From an uncultured Collinsella sp. (GTDB lineage Bacteria > Actinomycetota > Coriobacteriia > Coriobacteriales > Coriobacteriaceae), in contig CABUBZ010000002.1 of the NCBI GenBank assembly GCA_902489945.1, forward strand, positions 1-64,000: 64,000 nucleotides of DNA, read 5' to 3'. Shown here piece by piece: positions 35,670 to 45,093 of the stretch. The notes below the pieces were generated by a model, which saw only the letters and a list, made by a program, of their open reading frames with translations, was not told the DNA's origin and ran no database searches. Positions within the stretch are counted from its first letter, which is position 1. Each line of letters opens with the position of its first letter. Made by a program: the position numbers and the translations under genes.

Positions 35670-36932
35670 TTAAGCGCTGTAGCCCATCGCTTGCAGGACA
35701 AACATGACGACCGTGAGCACCGTAATCACGGCGATAGTCGCCCAAGTGAGCATGTTCCACACGCGACCGTTGCGGTTGGCACCCATAATGTGACGGTCGG
35801 CTGCGATAACCACCTGGAACACCAGAACCACGGGCAGTAGCACGCCATTGATGACCTGTGAGGTCATCATAATCTGGAACAGATCGACGCCGGGCATAAG
35901 CACCAGCACGGCAGAGATACCGATGATGGCCGTAATGATGCCGCGATAGACCGGGGCCTCGTCCCAGCTGCGGTCGGCACCGCGCTCCCAGCCAAATGCC
36001 TCGCAGATAGCGCTCGACGTAACGCCCGGCAGCACGCAGGCAGCCAAGAAGCTCGCCGCGACCAGGCCCGAGGCAAACAGTACCGTGGACCACTGACCCG
36101 CAATAGGCTCCAGCGCACGGGCAGCATCGGCAGCATCGCTAATCTGAATGCCCGCCGGGAACAACACCGTACCGGTCGTGATGATAATAAAGCCGGCAAT
36201 GACATCGGCGGCAAGCGAGCCGCTCACGGTATCGATGCGCTGCAGCACGATATCGTCCTCGCCCGCGTTCTTATCGACCACGTTGTTCTGCGCCAAGAAA
36301 ATCATCCACGGCGCGATGGTGGTACCGATCGTTGCGACCACGAGCGACACGTAGCTGGGATCATTTTGAATGTTAGGCACGACCAGGTCGACCGCGACCT
36401 CACCCCAGTTGGGGCCAGCCATAAACGCGGCGACAATATAAGTCACGAACACGCAGCTCACCAGCAGCAGAATCTTCTCGATGCGCTGGAAACTACCCGA
36501 CATGGTAAGCATCCACACCAGCAGCGCCACCAACGGCACCGAGATGCTCGCCGGCACGCCAAAGAGAGCAAGGCCGCTGGCGATGCCCGCAAACTCCGAA
36601 ATGGTCACAGCCGTGTTGGCGATCAACAGCGCCGCCATAGCAAGTACACTCTTGCGCACGCCAAAGCGCTCGCGAATGAGCGATGCCAGGCCCTTGCCTG
36701 TGACGCAGCCGCAACGCGCCGCAGTCTCCTGCGTCACGACGAGTAGCACGGTCATGACGGGAAGCATCCAGAGCATCTTGTAACCATAGCTGGCTCCGGC
36801 GCTGGAATACGTGGCGATGCCGCCGGCGTCATTACCCGAAAGCGCCGCCAACAGACCGGGGCCCATGGCGCCAAAGATGGCCGCAATGGTCAGCTTTTGC
36901 TTAGTGCTCGCCTTTTGCTTCGTGTTTTGCAC
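35670..36932 (-). CDS. NRAMP-family transporter, NRMT (Mg2+)-like
   Basis: 420 aa from the GTG at 36932 (AGGTGG upstream), 8 nt after the MgtE-like gene. About eleven membrane helices with the NRAMP repeat. The first-helix motif is NDAGG where Mn2+/Fe2+ transporters have DPGN, and the sixth helix has APWM where they have MPHN. The metal-binding Asn and the Met that selects transition metals are thus absent. The same kind of change marks the NRAMP-related Mg2+ transporters, one of which was studied from Eggerthella lenta, a relative. I infer Mg2+ (perhaps also Mn2+) uptake, controlled by or coupled to the upstream MgtE-like protein. Confidence 0.83.
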   Translation of the reverse strand: MQNTKQKASTKQKLTIAAIFGAMGPGLLAALSGNDAGGIATYSSAGASYGYKMLWMLPVMTVLLVVTQETAARCGCVTGKGLASLIRERFGVRKSVLAMAALLIANTAVTISEFAGIASGLALFGVPASISVPLVALLVWMLTMSGSFQRIEKILLLVSCVFVTYIVAAFMAGPNWGEVAVDLVVPNIQNDPSYVSLVVATIGTTIAPWMIFLAQNNVVDKNAGEDDIVLQRIDTVSGSLAADVIAGFIIITTGTVLFPAGIQISDAADAARALEPIAGQWSTVLFASGLVAASFLAACVLPGVTSSAICEAFGWERGADRSWDEAPVYRGIITAIIGISAVLVLMPGVDLFQIMMTSQVINGVLLPVVLVFQVVIAADRHIMGANRNGRVWNMLTWATIAVITVLTVVMFVLQAMGYSA

Positions 36933-36940
36933 GCGACCAC

Positions 36941-38785
36941 CTAACCCATGACTGACATGGTGAGCAGCACCGCGGCGACGCAGTACGCCACACACGAGAT
37001 CATGACGGCAATGACGTTCATGGCGGTGCCCGACGTGTTGAGATCATGCTCGTCGCGCCAGAACAGCACCATCAGATAAATCACGGCACTCATGTTGCCA
37101 ACCAGGCAAATGACGGCAGCGATATTAAAGCAGCCGGTAAAGAGCTGATCCTCAAACATGGGGGCGTCGGGGAACGCGGCGGTACGCACCAGTTGCGCGC
37201 ACAGATAGGTCACGAGCGACAAAATCAGGCCCATACCGGTGCTCTGGAAGAAGAATCCCAAGTAGGGCTTAGGCTCGTCGTCGTGGCCGTCGTACTCCAA
37301 GAAGTAGTTCTTGACGAACGACACCATGCGCGAGGCCGCCAGCAGCACGAGCGGCATGGCGCACATGGGAAACACCACCAGATGCGCGGAGCCGATCGCC
37401 GTTCCCAGCACGGTTGCCATAAGGCACGAGGCGATGCCCCACACGACAACCCAGTACTGGCGATGCACAAACCAGCTGAGCACGTTGGTCGAGTCATCGG
37501 ACGCGCTATCGCCCGAGCCGACGCCCGCGATCTGCAGGTCCTCCTGGTGTTCCTCGGCGATAACGTCCATGGCGTCGTCAAAGGTCACAATACCCAAAAT
37601 GTGACGATTCTCGTCGCAAACGGGGATGGCGACCAGGTCGTACTTGGTCATCTCGTCCGTTACGTCTTCCTGGTCCTCGTCGGGCGACACATAGACCAGA
37701 TCGCGGTAGGCCAACTGGCCCAGCGTGGCGTCGCGATCGGCCACGATGAGCGTGCGCAGCGAAAGTACACCGGTGAGCATACCGCTCGGATCCACGGTGT
37801 ATACGTAGTAGACGCTCTCGAAGTCTTCGTCGAGTTTGCGAATCGCGTCAATGGCGTCACCGACCGTCGCCGTGGCGGGCAGGGAGACAAACTCCGAGGT
37901 CATGATGCGGCCGGCGGTGTTATCCTCATAGCCCAGCAGGTTACGAATCGCCTTCTCCTCCTTGACGCCCATCAGGCGCAGGAGTTTCTCGGCCTTCTCG
38001 TAATCGAGCTCGTCGATCAGGTCGGCGGCGTCGTCCGGATCCATCATGGCCAGCATCGACGACGCGTCCGTGTCGGACAGGCCCTCGAGCATCTCGGTCA
38101 TAAGCTCGTCATCGTCGAACTCCGAGATGGCCTCGGCGGCCTGGGCGGTGTCGAGCTGCGCAAATACCTGTGCGCGCAGGCGCGGGTCGAGCTGCTCGAT
38201 AATGTCAGCAATATCGGCAGGGTGCAGCTCACCGAGCGTCTTGTGCGACACCGAAAGCTGAATGTTCTTAGTTGAACGGTCGAGCAGGTCCATGTAGGAC
38301 CAAGCGATGATGTCCTCGCCAAGCGGCTTGCCCAGATGCTTCATAAAGCCCTCGACGACATGCTCGAGCGCGGGACTAATCGCACGCAGCAGGCCGCGAG
38401 CGCCCACCTCGGCACCCAGCAAACGCAGCTGATTTTCGCCCGACATGGAAAACTTGATGTCGTTTACGCGCACGACCTTCATGCCCTGCGTGTCGACGAT
38501 TTGCTTGTTGAGCACGTCGCGCGCAAGCAGCAGCTCGGTCGGCTGCAGATACGAAAAGCGAATATTGGTCGCAGATGTATTGAGGTACACGCCCGTCTCG
38601 TCGATACGGTCGACCCATTTGCGCCAGCTGATCATAAACGGCGTCTTGCCGGGACCGCGGAACGCAAGCGACGTCACGTGCGGAAAAACTTCGCCGGCGG
38701 CAATGCCAAAATCGTTCACTACGCCGAGCTTTTCGCCATCGACGTCCAAGACCGGCAACTTGAGCATCTCACTCAGATAATTCAA
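36941..38785 (-). CDS. MgtE_N/CBS protein with atypical membrane domain
   Basis: 614 aa from a TTG start (GGGGAG 7 nt upstream). The order is a PRC-barrel-like N-terminal part (about 1-90), a MgtE N superhelix (about 185-310; LHPADIADIIEQLDP, NTAGRIMTSEF), two CBS domains (about 310-435), and five membrane helices (about 450-614). The superhelix and CBS pair form the Mg2+ sensor in MgtE. The membrane part lacks the GNxGxQ-type pore motif of MgtE, so channel activity is doubtful. It may sense Mg2+ for the NRAMP-like transporter made from the same mRNA. A 200-nt leader precedes it. Confidence 0.75.
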   Translation of the reverse strand: MNYLSEMLKLPVLDVDGEKLGVVNDFGIAAGEVFPHVTSLAFRGPGKTPFMISWRKWVDRIDETGVYLNTSATNIRFSYLQPTELLLARDVLNKQIVDTQGMKVVRVNDIKFSMSGENQLRLLGAEVGARGLLRAISPALEHVVEGFMKHLGKPLGEDIIAWSYMDLLDRSTKNIQLSVSHKTLGELHPADIADIIEQLDPRLRAQVFAQLDTAQAAEAISEFDDDELMTEMLEGLSDTDASSMLAMMDPDDAADLIDELDYEKAEKLLRLMGVKEEKAIRNLLGYEDNTAGRIMTSEFVSLPATATVGDAIDAIRKLDEDFESVYYVYTVDPSGMLTGVLSLRTLIVADRDATLGQLAYRDLVYVSPDEDQEDVTDEMTKYDLVAIPVCDENRHILGIVTFDDAMDVIAEEHQEDLQIAGVGSGDSASDDSTNVLSWFVHRQYWVVVWGIASCLMATVLGTAIGSAHLVVFPMCAMPLVLLAASRMVSFVKNYFLEYDGHDDEPKPYLGFFFQSTGMGLILSLVTYLCAQLVRTAAFPDAPMFEDQLFTGCFNIAAVICLVGNMSAVIYLMVLFWRDEHDLNTSGTAMNVIAVMISCVAYCVAAVLLTMSVMG

Positions 38786-38990
38786 TGGTGCTCCCCATCA
38801 TTATTCCTTCGGACTGCGACCGTGATGGCACGCACTCCGTGGACTTCTGGATATGTATACGCATGCGCGGGCGGCACGCCGCTCGGCGTTTACACCCCGT
38901 GCATGCGCAGAAAGCACCTGCAAGGGGTCATCGACTGTATGGTCGAGGTTTGGATTTCACCTGTAACCTTTCTCTTGACCCTTGTTATCC
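38786..38990 (-). ncRNA. structured 5' leader, candidate cis-regulatory RNA
   Basis: About 200 nt between the promoter and the MgtE-like gene. On the minus strand it can form a three-way junction: P1 GGGTCA/TGACCC (38976-38981 with 38925-38930), P2 around AGGTT/AACCT (38946-38969), and P3 TCGAC/GTCGA (38931-38935 with 38942-38946). A long stem CGCATGC/GCATGCG (38860-38866 with 38901-38907) containing a CGCC/GGCG hairpin follows. CCCC and GGGG runs could form a tertiary contact. It does not fit the Mg2+ M-box or yybP-ykoY consensus as I know them. Confidence 0.45.
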
Positions 38991-38996
38991 GCAGTA

Positions 38997-39025
38997 ACTA
39001 TAGCATCAGCATCGCGCTGCGGCAC
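38997..39025 (-). promoter_or_regulatory. extended -10 promoter of the Mg2+-type operon
   Basis: Minus-strand TGCTATAGT contains an extended -10 (TATAGT, 38997-39002). The -35 position (39020-39025) is poor. An imperfect AGG-TATG-CCT palindrome lies further upstream (39047-39060). Confidence 0.5.
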
Positions 39026-39078
39026 CGAGTTTATGCGCTGCACATTGCAGGCATACCTAACGCTAACGCATCCGTGAC

Positions 39079-39109
39079 ATAGTCATTGGGGACGTTCTTA
39101 AATGACTAT
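39079..39109. repeat. AGTCATT/AATGACT hairpin with GGGGAC loop
   Basis: ATAGTCATT (39079-39087) and AATGACTAT (39101-39109), a perfect 9-bp stem with GGGGACGTTCTTA between. It is the simplest copy of the motif that builds the composite repeats at 47600-47725 and 52001-52168, and it covers the stop codon of the next gene. Confidence 0.8.
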
Positions 39110-40512
39110 TCCGTGGTGTCGTCATTTTCGGCGAGCTGGGGGAACACGGCGTTTTTGGGCATGGTGACCTTCGTCAGCGAGGTGAGCTTTTTGCTCAGCG
39201 ATGTATCCGTCTTGACCAGGTCGCTCAACGTCACGATTTTGTAGCCGTCGGCAATAAGCCCGTCGATAATCTGCGGCAGCGCCTCGAGCGTCTGCTCGGA
39301 GCACTCATCGCTATCGGTGAGCAGCACGATATTGCCCGGCGTCACCGAATCCAGCACCGTCGAGACCTGCTCGTCGGCACCGTTAAGCAGCCAATCGCCC
39401 GAATCGATATTCCACGAGACCACCGCGGACACCAAATCCATCGAGTCAATCCAGTTTTGCTCGTCAAAGGCGGCGTACGGGGCACGCAGCAGCATCGTCT
39501 TCACGCCGGTCGCCGACTTGATGGCGTCGGTGCCCTTCGAAATCTGCTTGCGCACCGTCTCGCGGTCCTCGCCCTTGAGCGAATCGTCGCTGTAGCTGTT
39601 GGAACCGACCTCGCATCCGGCATCGACAATCGCCTTGGCCGTCGCGGGGTCGCCCTCCACGCTATCGCCCGAGAGGAAGAACGTTGCGGTGACGCCCTTC
39701 TCTTTGAGCACCTGCAAAATCTGTTTGGTAGCGCCGCTGGGGCCCTCGTCAAACGTCAGAGCCACGACCTTCTCATTGCCCTTGGGCGCCACGCTGGCAC
39801 AGGCGACGATGCAATCGGTGGCGGGCACGACCTCGCCGCGGTCCTGCGTCTTACCCGACTGTTCGCCGACCCACACCTCGGAACGGCCCTGGACGCCCCA
39901 GGTTTGCACGTACTCGATGGCACCCGTGCCCTCGACTTTGAGCTTGGGCTCGATGGTCGTAGCCTGCACCTCGTGCTTCTCGTAGACGTTGCGGCCTTCT
40001 TTAATCGTGATCTTCTCGCCGCCGGTAAGCTCGCGGCTATCCCACTTGCCCTGCTTTACGCGCTTGCCGTCAACCTTCGCCGACAGCTTTTCGCCGCCAT
40101 GGCGCTTGAGCACACTGTCGTCGACCGCCAGCAGGTCGCCGGCGGAATAGGTGTCGGTCAGCTCCTGATCGTCGATAAGCGTCTGCAGCGTAGAGCCCAC
40201 GCGCACCGCAGTCTGCTCTCCGTTGAGCGCGACGTCCACGCTACGGTTAATGTAGCCCACGACGGCGGCGACAAACAGTACGAACGCGCAGCCCACAGCG
40301 ATGAGCGCGTAGGGCAGGCGAGACGAACGGCGGGGCGAACGCCCGTTGCCGATGCGTGCACTGCGGTCGCTAAACCCACGGCTATGGTTGAGGTACATCG
40401 CGCCGGGCTTACGGCGACGGCGACGCTGGCCGCTGGGCAGCTGCCCCAAGTCGCGACGCGCCGTCGGGCGCGCACTCGATCGCCCGTTAACATTAGATCC
40501 GTTTTGGCGCAT
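39106..40512 (-). CDS. membrane-anchored polysaccharide deacetylase-like protein, probably inactive
   Basis: 468 aa. A basic Arg-rich cytoplasmic tail (1-65), one membrane helix (about 68-92), a DUF348/G5-like extracellular part (about 95-235), then a NodB fold (about 250-455). Motif 1 is TFDEGP (usually TFDDGP). Motif 2, normally HTxxH, reads SNSYSDDS, so both metal histidines are gone. Motif 3 RAPY and motif 4 DSGDW are recognisable, and the last motif, usually LH, is LLTDSD. The zinc site is therefore lost, and a binding or scaffolding role at the cell wall is more likely than deacetylation. Its stop lies inside a repeat hairpin. Confidence 0.82.
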   Translation of the reverse strand: MRQNGSNVNGRSSARPTARRDLGQLPSGQRRRRRKPGAMYLNHSRGFSDRSARIGNGRSPRRSSRLPYALIAVGCAFVLFVAAVVGYINRSVDVALNGEQTAVRVGSTLQTLIDDQELTDTYSAGDLLAVDDSVLKRHGGEKLSAKVDGKRVKQGKWDSRELTGGEKITIKEGRNVYEKHEVQATTIEPKLKVEGTGAIEYVQTWGVQGRSEVWVGEQSGKTQDRGEVVPATDCIVACASVAPKGNEKVVALTFDEGPSGATKQILQVLKEKGVTATFFLSGDSVEGDPATAKAIVDAGCEVGSNSYSDDSLKGEDRETVRKQISKGTDAIKSATGVKTMLLRAPYAAFDEQNWIDSMDLVSAVVSWNIDSGDWLLNGADEQVSTVLDSVTPGNIVLLTDSDECSEQTLEALPQIIDGLIADGYKIVTLSDLVKTDTSLSKKLTSLTKVTMPKNAVFPQLAENDDTTE

Positions 40513-40584
40513 GTGCCCTCCCCCATAAACACAGCGAGCCGGAGTTACATGTCTCCGGCTCGCCTCCCATCGTTTGGTATGTCG

Positions 40585-41340
40585 CTATTTGTTAGCTTTC
40601 GACGAGCCCCCGCTCGCCTTTTGATATTCGTCCTTAAAGGCCTTGAACATGCCGCGTGTCTTGCCGAGCTGCTTGCCCAGCGCGCGACTGCCCTTGTCAA
40701 CGGCAACCGAACCCTTTTCGTCGAGCACCTTGGCACCCTTTTTGACCTTGTCGCCCACCACGACACTCGCCTCGGCAGCCTTGGCGGCCGCACCGCCCGA
40801 ATACCCGAGCGTCTTGACCTCATCCGAGACGATCATCGCGCCGTTATCGTAGCCGCGCAGCATCGTCGGCGGCACCTGCGTGTCGCCCACCAACATGCTC
40901 GACGCAGCGCTGGCGGTCACATAGAACGTCTGCACAATGCCCGAACGCGGTTTGAACTCAACGTCCGAGCAATAGCCCACGGCATCGCCCGATTCCGTGC
41001 GCACGTCCATACCGACCCAGATAATGCAGTCGTCCAGGTTGATATCGAGGCGCTTGGCAGCGGCGGCATCATAGGTGCCCTTGGCGTCATCGACCGCGAT
41101 GGCACCCTCGTAGACACCGACGGCATCGAGCGCCACAAACCGGTCGGGACGCTCGATCATGCCCGCGATATCGGACTGGCGAACCATAAATCCCACCACG
41201 CGCGTGCCGCCCGGCGAAAAGACCGGAAAGTGAATCTTACCGAGCTTTTTGGGGCTGCGCGGCGTGCCGTCCTTTTTAGTACGCTTGTCCTCGGCGGGCT
41301 TGCGGTAAACCTTGATGCCGACAAAATCCCCGGTGCGCAT
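40585..41340 (-). CDS. PRC-barrel domain protein
   Basis: 251 aa, no signal peptide. Two PRC-barrel-like segments (about 1-75 and 95-175; GDFVGIKVYRK, DAVGYCSDVEFKPRSG), then a basic helical tail rich in Lys, Ala and Gly (about 195-251). PRC-barrels occur in ribosome maturation and photosynthetic reaction-centre proteins; the role here is unknown. Its start overlaps the stop of the YtxH gene by 1 nt (TAATG), so the two are coupled. A PRC-like part also begins the nearby MgtE-like protein. Confidence 0.7.
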   Translation of the reverse strand: MRTGDFVGIKVYRKPAEDKRTKKDGTPRSPKKLGKIHFPVFSPGGTRVVGFMVRQSDIAGMIERPDRFVALDAVGVYEGAIAVDDAKGTYDAAAAKRLDINLDDCIIWVGMDVRTESGDAVGYCSDVEFKPRSGIVQTFYVTASAASSMLVGDTQVPPTMLRGYDNGAMIVSDEVKTLGYSGGAAAKAAEASVVVGDKVKKGAKVLDEKGSVAVDKGSRALGKQLGKTRGMFKAFKDEYQKASGGSSKANK

Positions 41341-41729
41341 TATGCCTCGGTCGAAGGCTCCGCAGCCTCGGTGTCGGCCTCGACGGCGTTCTCGACCACG
41401 ACATCGGCGGCGGGCGTCACGTTGCCACCCGAGATGGCATCGTTGAGCTGCTCGCGCAGTTGATCCATGCGCTCACGGGCCAAGTCGACCTTGGCACGCA
41501 GGTCATCGGTCTTGGCATCGACCATCGGGCCGAAGTCACTAACCGCGGCGCGGGCCTCCTCGGCACCGTGCTCGTAGGTGTCGCGCATGTTATCCCAAGC
41601 ATCGTTGGCGATATCGGCAGCCATGGCGCGGGTCTCGGCACCCGAACGCGGGGCCAGGGCAACGCCGATGATAGCGCCGGCGGCAGCACCAAAGAGCGCG
41701 CCGGAGACAAAGCTGAAAGTCTTTCCCAT
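41340..41729 (-). CDS. YtxH-domain small membrane protein
   Basis: About 129 aa from the ATG at 41729; an ATG two codons earlier (41735) is equally possible, both behind AGGAGAGGA. A glycine/alanine membrane helix with the YtxH signature ALFGAAAGAIIGVALAPRSG (residues about 9-30), then an amphipathic coiled coil and an acidic Ala-rich tail. YtxH proteins are linked to envelope stress in Firmicutes; function unclear. Coupled to the downstream PRC-barrel gene. Confidence 0.82.
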   Translation of the reverse strand: MGKTFSFVSGALFGAAAGAIIGVALAPRSGAETRAMAADIANDAWDNMRDTYEHGAEEARAAVSDFGPMVDAKTDDLRAKVDLARERMDQLREQLNDAISGGNVTPAADVVVENAVEADTEAAEPSTEA

Positions 41730-41865
41730 GATCATTCCTCTCCTGCGGGCACCTCGGTGCCCACCGTTTGAATGCTGTCCATTATACCCGCAGCGCAACA
41801 CTTGCCGCCCCGCTCATCTGCGTACGGTAAAAGCGCAGGTAGACGGCGGCGATAAACGCGTGAGC

Positions 41866-42711
41866 TTACTCCCGCGGCAGGGCCGGCATGGTCACCGTGG
41901 CGGCGGGGTCCTCGCCGGAGCCGTCCACGAGCGGCAGGCTGCCCTCGTGCGCAGGTCCTGCCGGAACCGTTGCCGCACCGCCAAAGACGGCAGCGGGGAC
42001 CTCGTGGCTCTCGACGGTCGCGCCTTCGGTATCAATAGCCACCTGCGGCTCGTCGTCAAAACTGGGAACGCCCTGGTGCTCGGCAGGCTCGGACTCAGAC
42101 TCGGCAACCGTATCGGAAACGGGCTCGGTGGCGGTTTCACCGTCAACAGCGGCGTCGCCCTCAACAGCATCCTCTGCCACGCCCTCGCCATTCGCGACGG
42201 CGACGGCCTCGTGCGGATCTTTGCCCTCGGCCTCGGCGCGCATGCCCAGCACCAGGTTGCGCAGGCCCGCGACCGTGCCCTCCACGTCGGGAGCCGGCTG
42301 GTCGGCGTGCAGGTAGGCCCAGTCCATCATAAAGGTGGCCGAAGACAGCGCACCGATGGTCAGCGCATCATCAGGGCACGAAAGCTCAATCTCAAAGACG
42401 CGCTCGTCGTGCTCGCTCACGCGGGTGCGGCCGCACGAAATGCTGCCCGCAAGACCGGTCTCGTTCATGAGCTCGACCGTCACGTGCTCAAGCAGGTGGC
42501 AAAGCTCGGTCTGGCCCATGCAGTCCTGGAACTCACGACCGGAATCACCCAGACACAAGTGCTTGGCAATCGCCGGCACCAGGTAATACACGCGCGCCGT
42601 GGCCTCGATATCCTCCGAGGTCATGAGCGGCATGCCGGGGTTCACCAGCACATGCGCGCAGATCTTGTCCTCGCTGACGGTGACCTTAAGGATGTTGAAC
42701 AGGCCTGCCAT
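41866..42711 (-). CDS. stand-alone cyanophycin-synthetase N-domain-like protein
   Basis: 281 aa. Residues about 1-150 contain ELCHLLEHVTVELMNETGL, SCGRTR and an ERVFEIELSC strand, matching the order LGHxxEHVALELQ-GRTR-VYxVVYEY of the cyanophycin synthetase N-terminal domain. The ATP-grasp and Mur-ligase domains are absent. From about 150 on the chain is low-complexity, rich in Ala, Glu, Val and Pro, and probably disordered. Function unknown: it may bind an Asp/Arg polymer or a tRNA- or amino-acid-like ligand. It lies 24 nt after the CorC/HlyC gene. The family match is from motif order only. Confidence 0.55.
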   Translation of the reverse strand: MAGLFNILKVTVSEDKICAHVLVNPGMPLMTSEDIEATARVYYLVPAIAKHLCLGDSGREFQDCMGQTELCHLLEHVTVELMNETGLAGSISCGRTRVSEHDERVFEIELSCPDDALTIGALSSATFMMDWAYLHADQPAPDVEGTVAGLRNLVLGMRAEAEGKDPHEAVAVANGEGVAEDAVEGDAAVDGETATEPVSDTVAESESEPAEHQGVPSFDDEPQVAIDTEGATVESHEVPAAVFGGAATVPAGPAHEGSLPLVDGSGEDPAATVTMPALPRE

Positions 42712-42735
42712 AACTCTCCCCTACTCTTCCTTGCC

Positions 42736-44109
<1,374 letters not shown>

Positions 44110-44223
44110 CGGGAGTTTCTCGAACCTCCAAGATTCGGGACGTTAGGTAGTAAGCGTAGGTGACGGATAGGGCAGTTGCGCCCGGCGGCCGCTTGGATAG
44201 GTCCGCGGGCACAGACGCGATCG

Positions 44224-44907
44224 CTAGATTACGAAGAGGATCACCGCCATGAACTGGAAGATACTGCCGGCGAGCACCCACAGGTGAAACACACTGTGCA
44301 GGTAGCGCACATTTTTAGCGATGTAGAACGGCACGCCCACGGTGTAGCACACGCCGCCGACAGCGAGCAGGGCAAGTGCCACGGGGTTGAGCAGCGACAC
44401 GAGCTCGGGCAGCTTAAAGACGACGAGCCAGCCCATCAGCAGATAGACCAGGCCGCTTACCCAGTGCGGCTGGCGCTCGCGCAGAAAGCACTCGAGGGCG
44501 ATGCCGATAATGGCGATGGCCCATACGGCAAAAAACAGCACGGGGCCACCGTCGTTTGCCAGCGTGATGAGGCAAAACGGCGTATAGCTGCCAGCTATGA
44601 GCAGGTAGATGCAGCTGTGGTCGATGATGCGGAACACGCGCTTGGCGCCCGCGGGCTGAATCGCATGGTAGAGCGTGGAGGCAAGGTATTCGAGAATAAT
44701 GCTGGCGCCGTAGACGATTGCCGCGGCCATATGCGCCGGACCGCCACCGCGAAGAGCGGCAAATACGATCAGGAGCACAAGGCCTGCGATGCCCAGCAGG
44801 CAACCGACACCATGGGTGACGGAGTTCATGATCTCCTCGCCCACCGTGTAGTGCGGAACGGCCGCGGCCCCAGGTCGCGGCTTGGAACTGTCGCTCGAAT
44901 CGGACAT
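44224..44907 (-). CDS. hemolysin III / PAQR-family membrane protein
   Basis: 227 aa from the ATG at 44907 (GGAGG 11 nt upstream); a TTG at 44925 is less likely. Seven membrane helices. The three PAQR histidine motifs are visible: EEIMNSVTHGVG near the first helix, DHSCIYLLIAGSYTPF in the middle, and LHSVFHLWVLAG near the end, which form the zinc site. Bacterial members are called hemolysin III/YqfA; activity is probably a lipid hydrolase or energy-related role. Monocistronic. Nothing else stands out. Confidence 0.92.
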   Translation of the reverse strand: MSDSSDSSKPRPGAAAVPHYTVGEEIMNSVTHGVGCLLGIAGLVLLIVFAALRGGGPAHMAAAIVYGASIILEYLASTLYHAIQPAGAKRVFRIIDHSCIYLLIAGSYTPFCLITLANDGGPVLFFAVWAIAIIGIALECFLRERQPHWVSGLVYLLMGWLVVFKLPELVSLLNPVALALLAVGGVCYTVGVPFYIAKNVRYLHSVFHLWVLAGSIFQFMAVILFVI

Positions 44908-45014
44908 GCCGGTTACATCCTCCAATGTAAATAGTTCTCAATACTATATCAAAGCGTCTGGGTACGTGCGAAATTTGCACCATATGTGGCCCTTTGTTTA
45001 CCCATTCTTTGCTT

Positions 45015-45073
45015 GTTGACGCATCAACGTCGAACATCCATAATGCGCTTGTTTTAAATGTTGATGTATTAAC
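45015..45073 (+). promoter_or_regulatory. promoter with two GTTGAYGYATYAAC operators
   Basis: TTGACG (45016-45021), 17 nt, CATAAT (45039-45044). GTTGACGCATCAAC (45015-45028) covers the -35 and GTTGATGTATTAAC (45060-45073) lies past the start site, centres 45 bp apart. Two nearly palindromic copies around one promoter indicate a dedicated repressor. Confidence 0.65.
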
Positions 45074-45093
45074 ATCTTTAAGGAGAACCGTAA

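Noticed and set aside
38786..38990. Assignment of the leader to the Mg2+ M-box or the yybP-ykoY Mn2+ riboswitch
   Set aside because: I could not find the conserved cores of either class; reported instead as an unassigned structured leader.
39047..39060. DtxR/MntR-type box (TTAGGTATGCCTGC)
   Set aside because: Only a weak AGG/CCT palindrome, placed upstream of the -35 region; not enough to call an operator.
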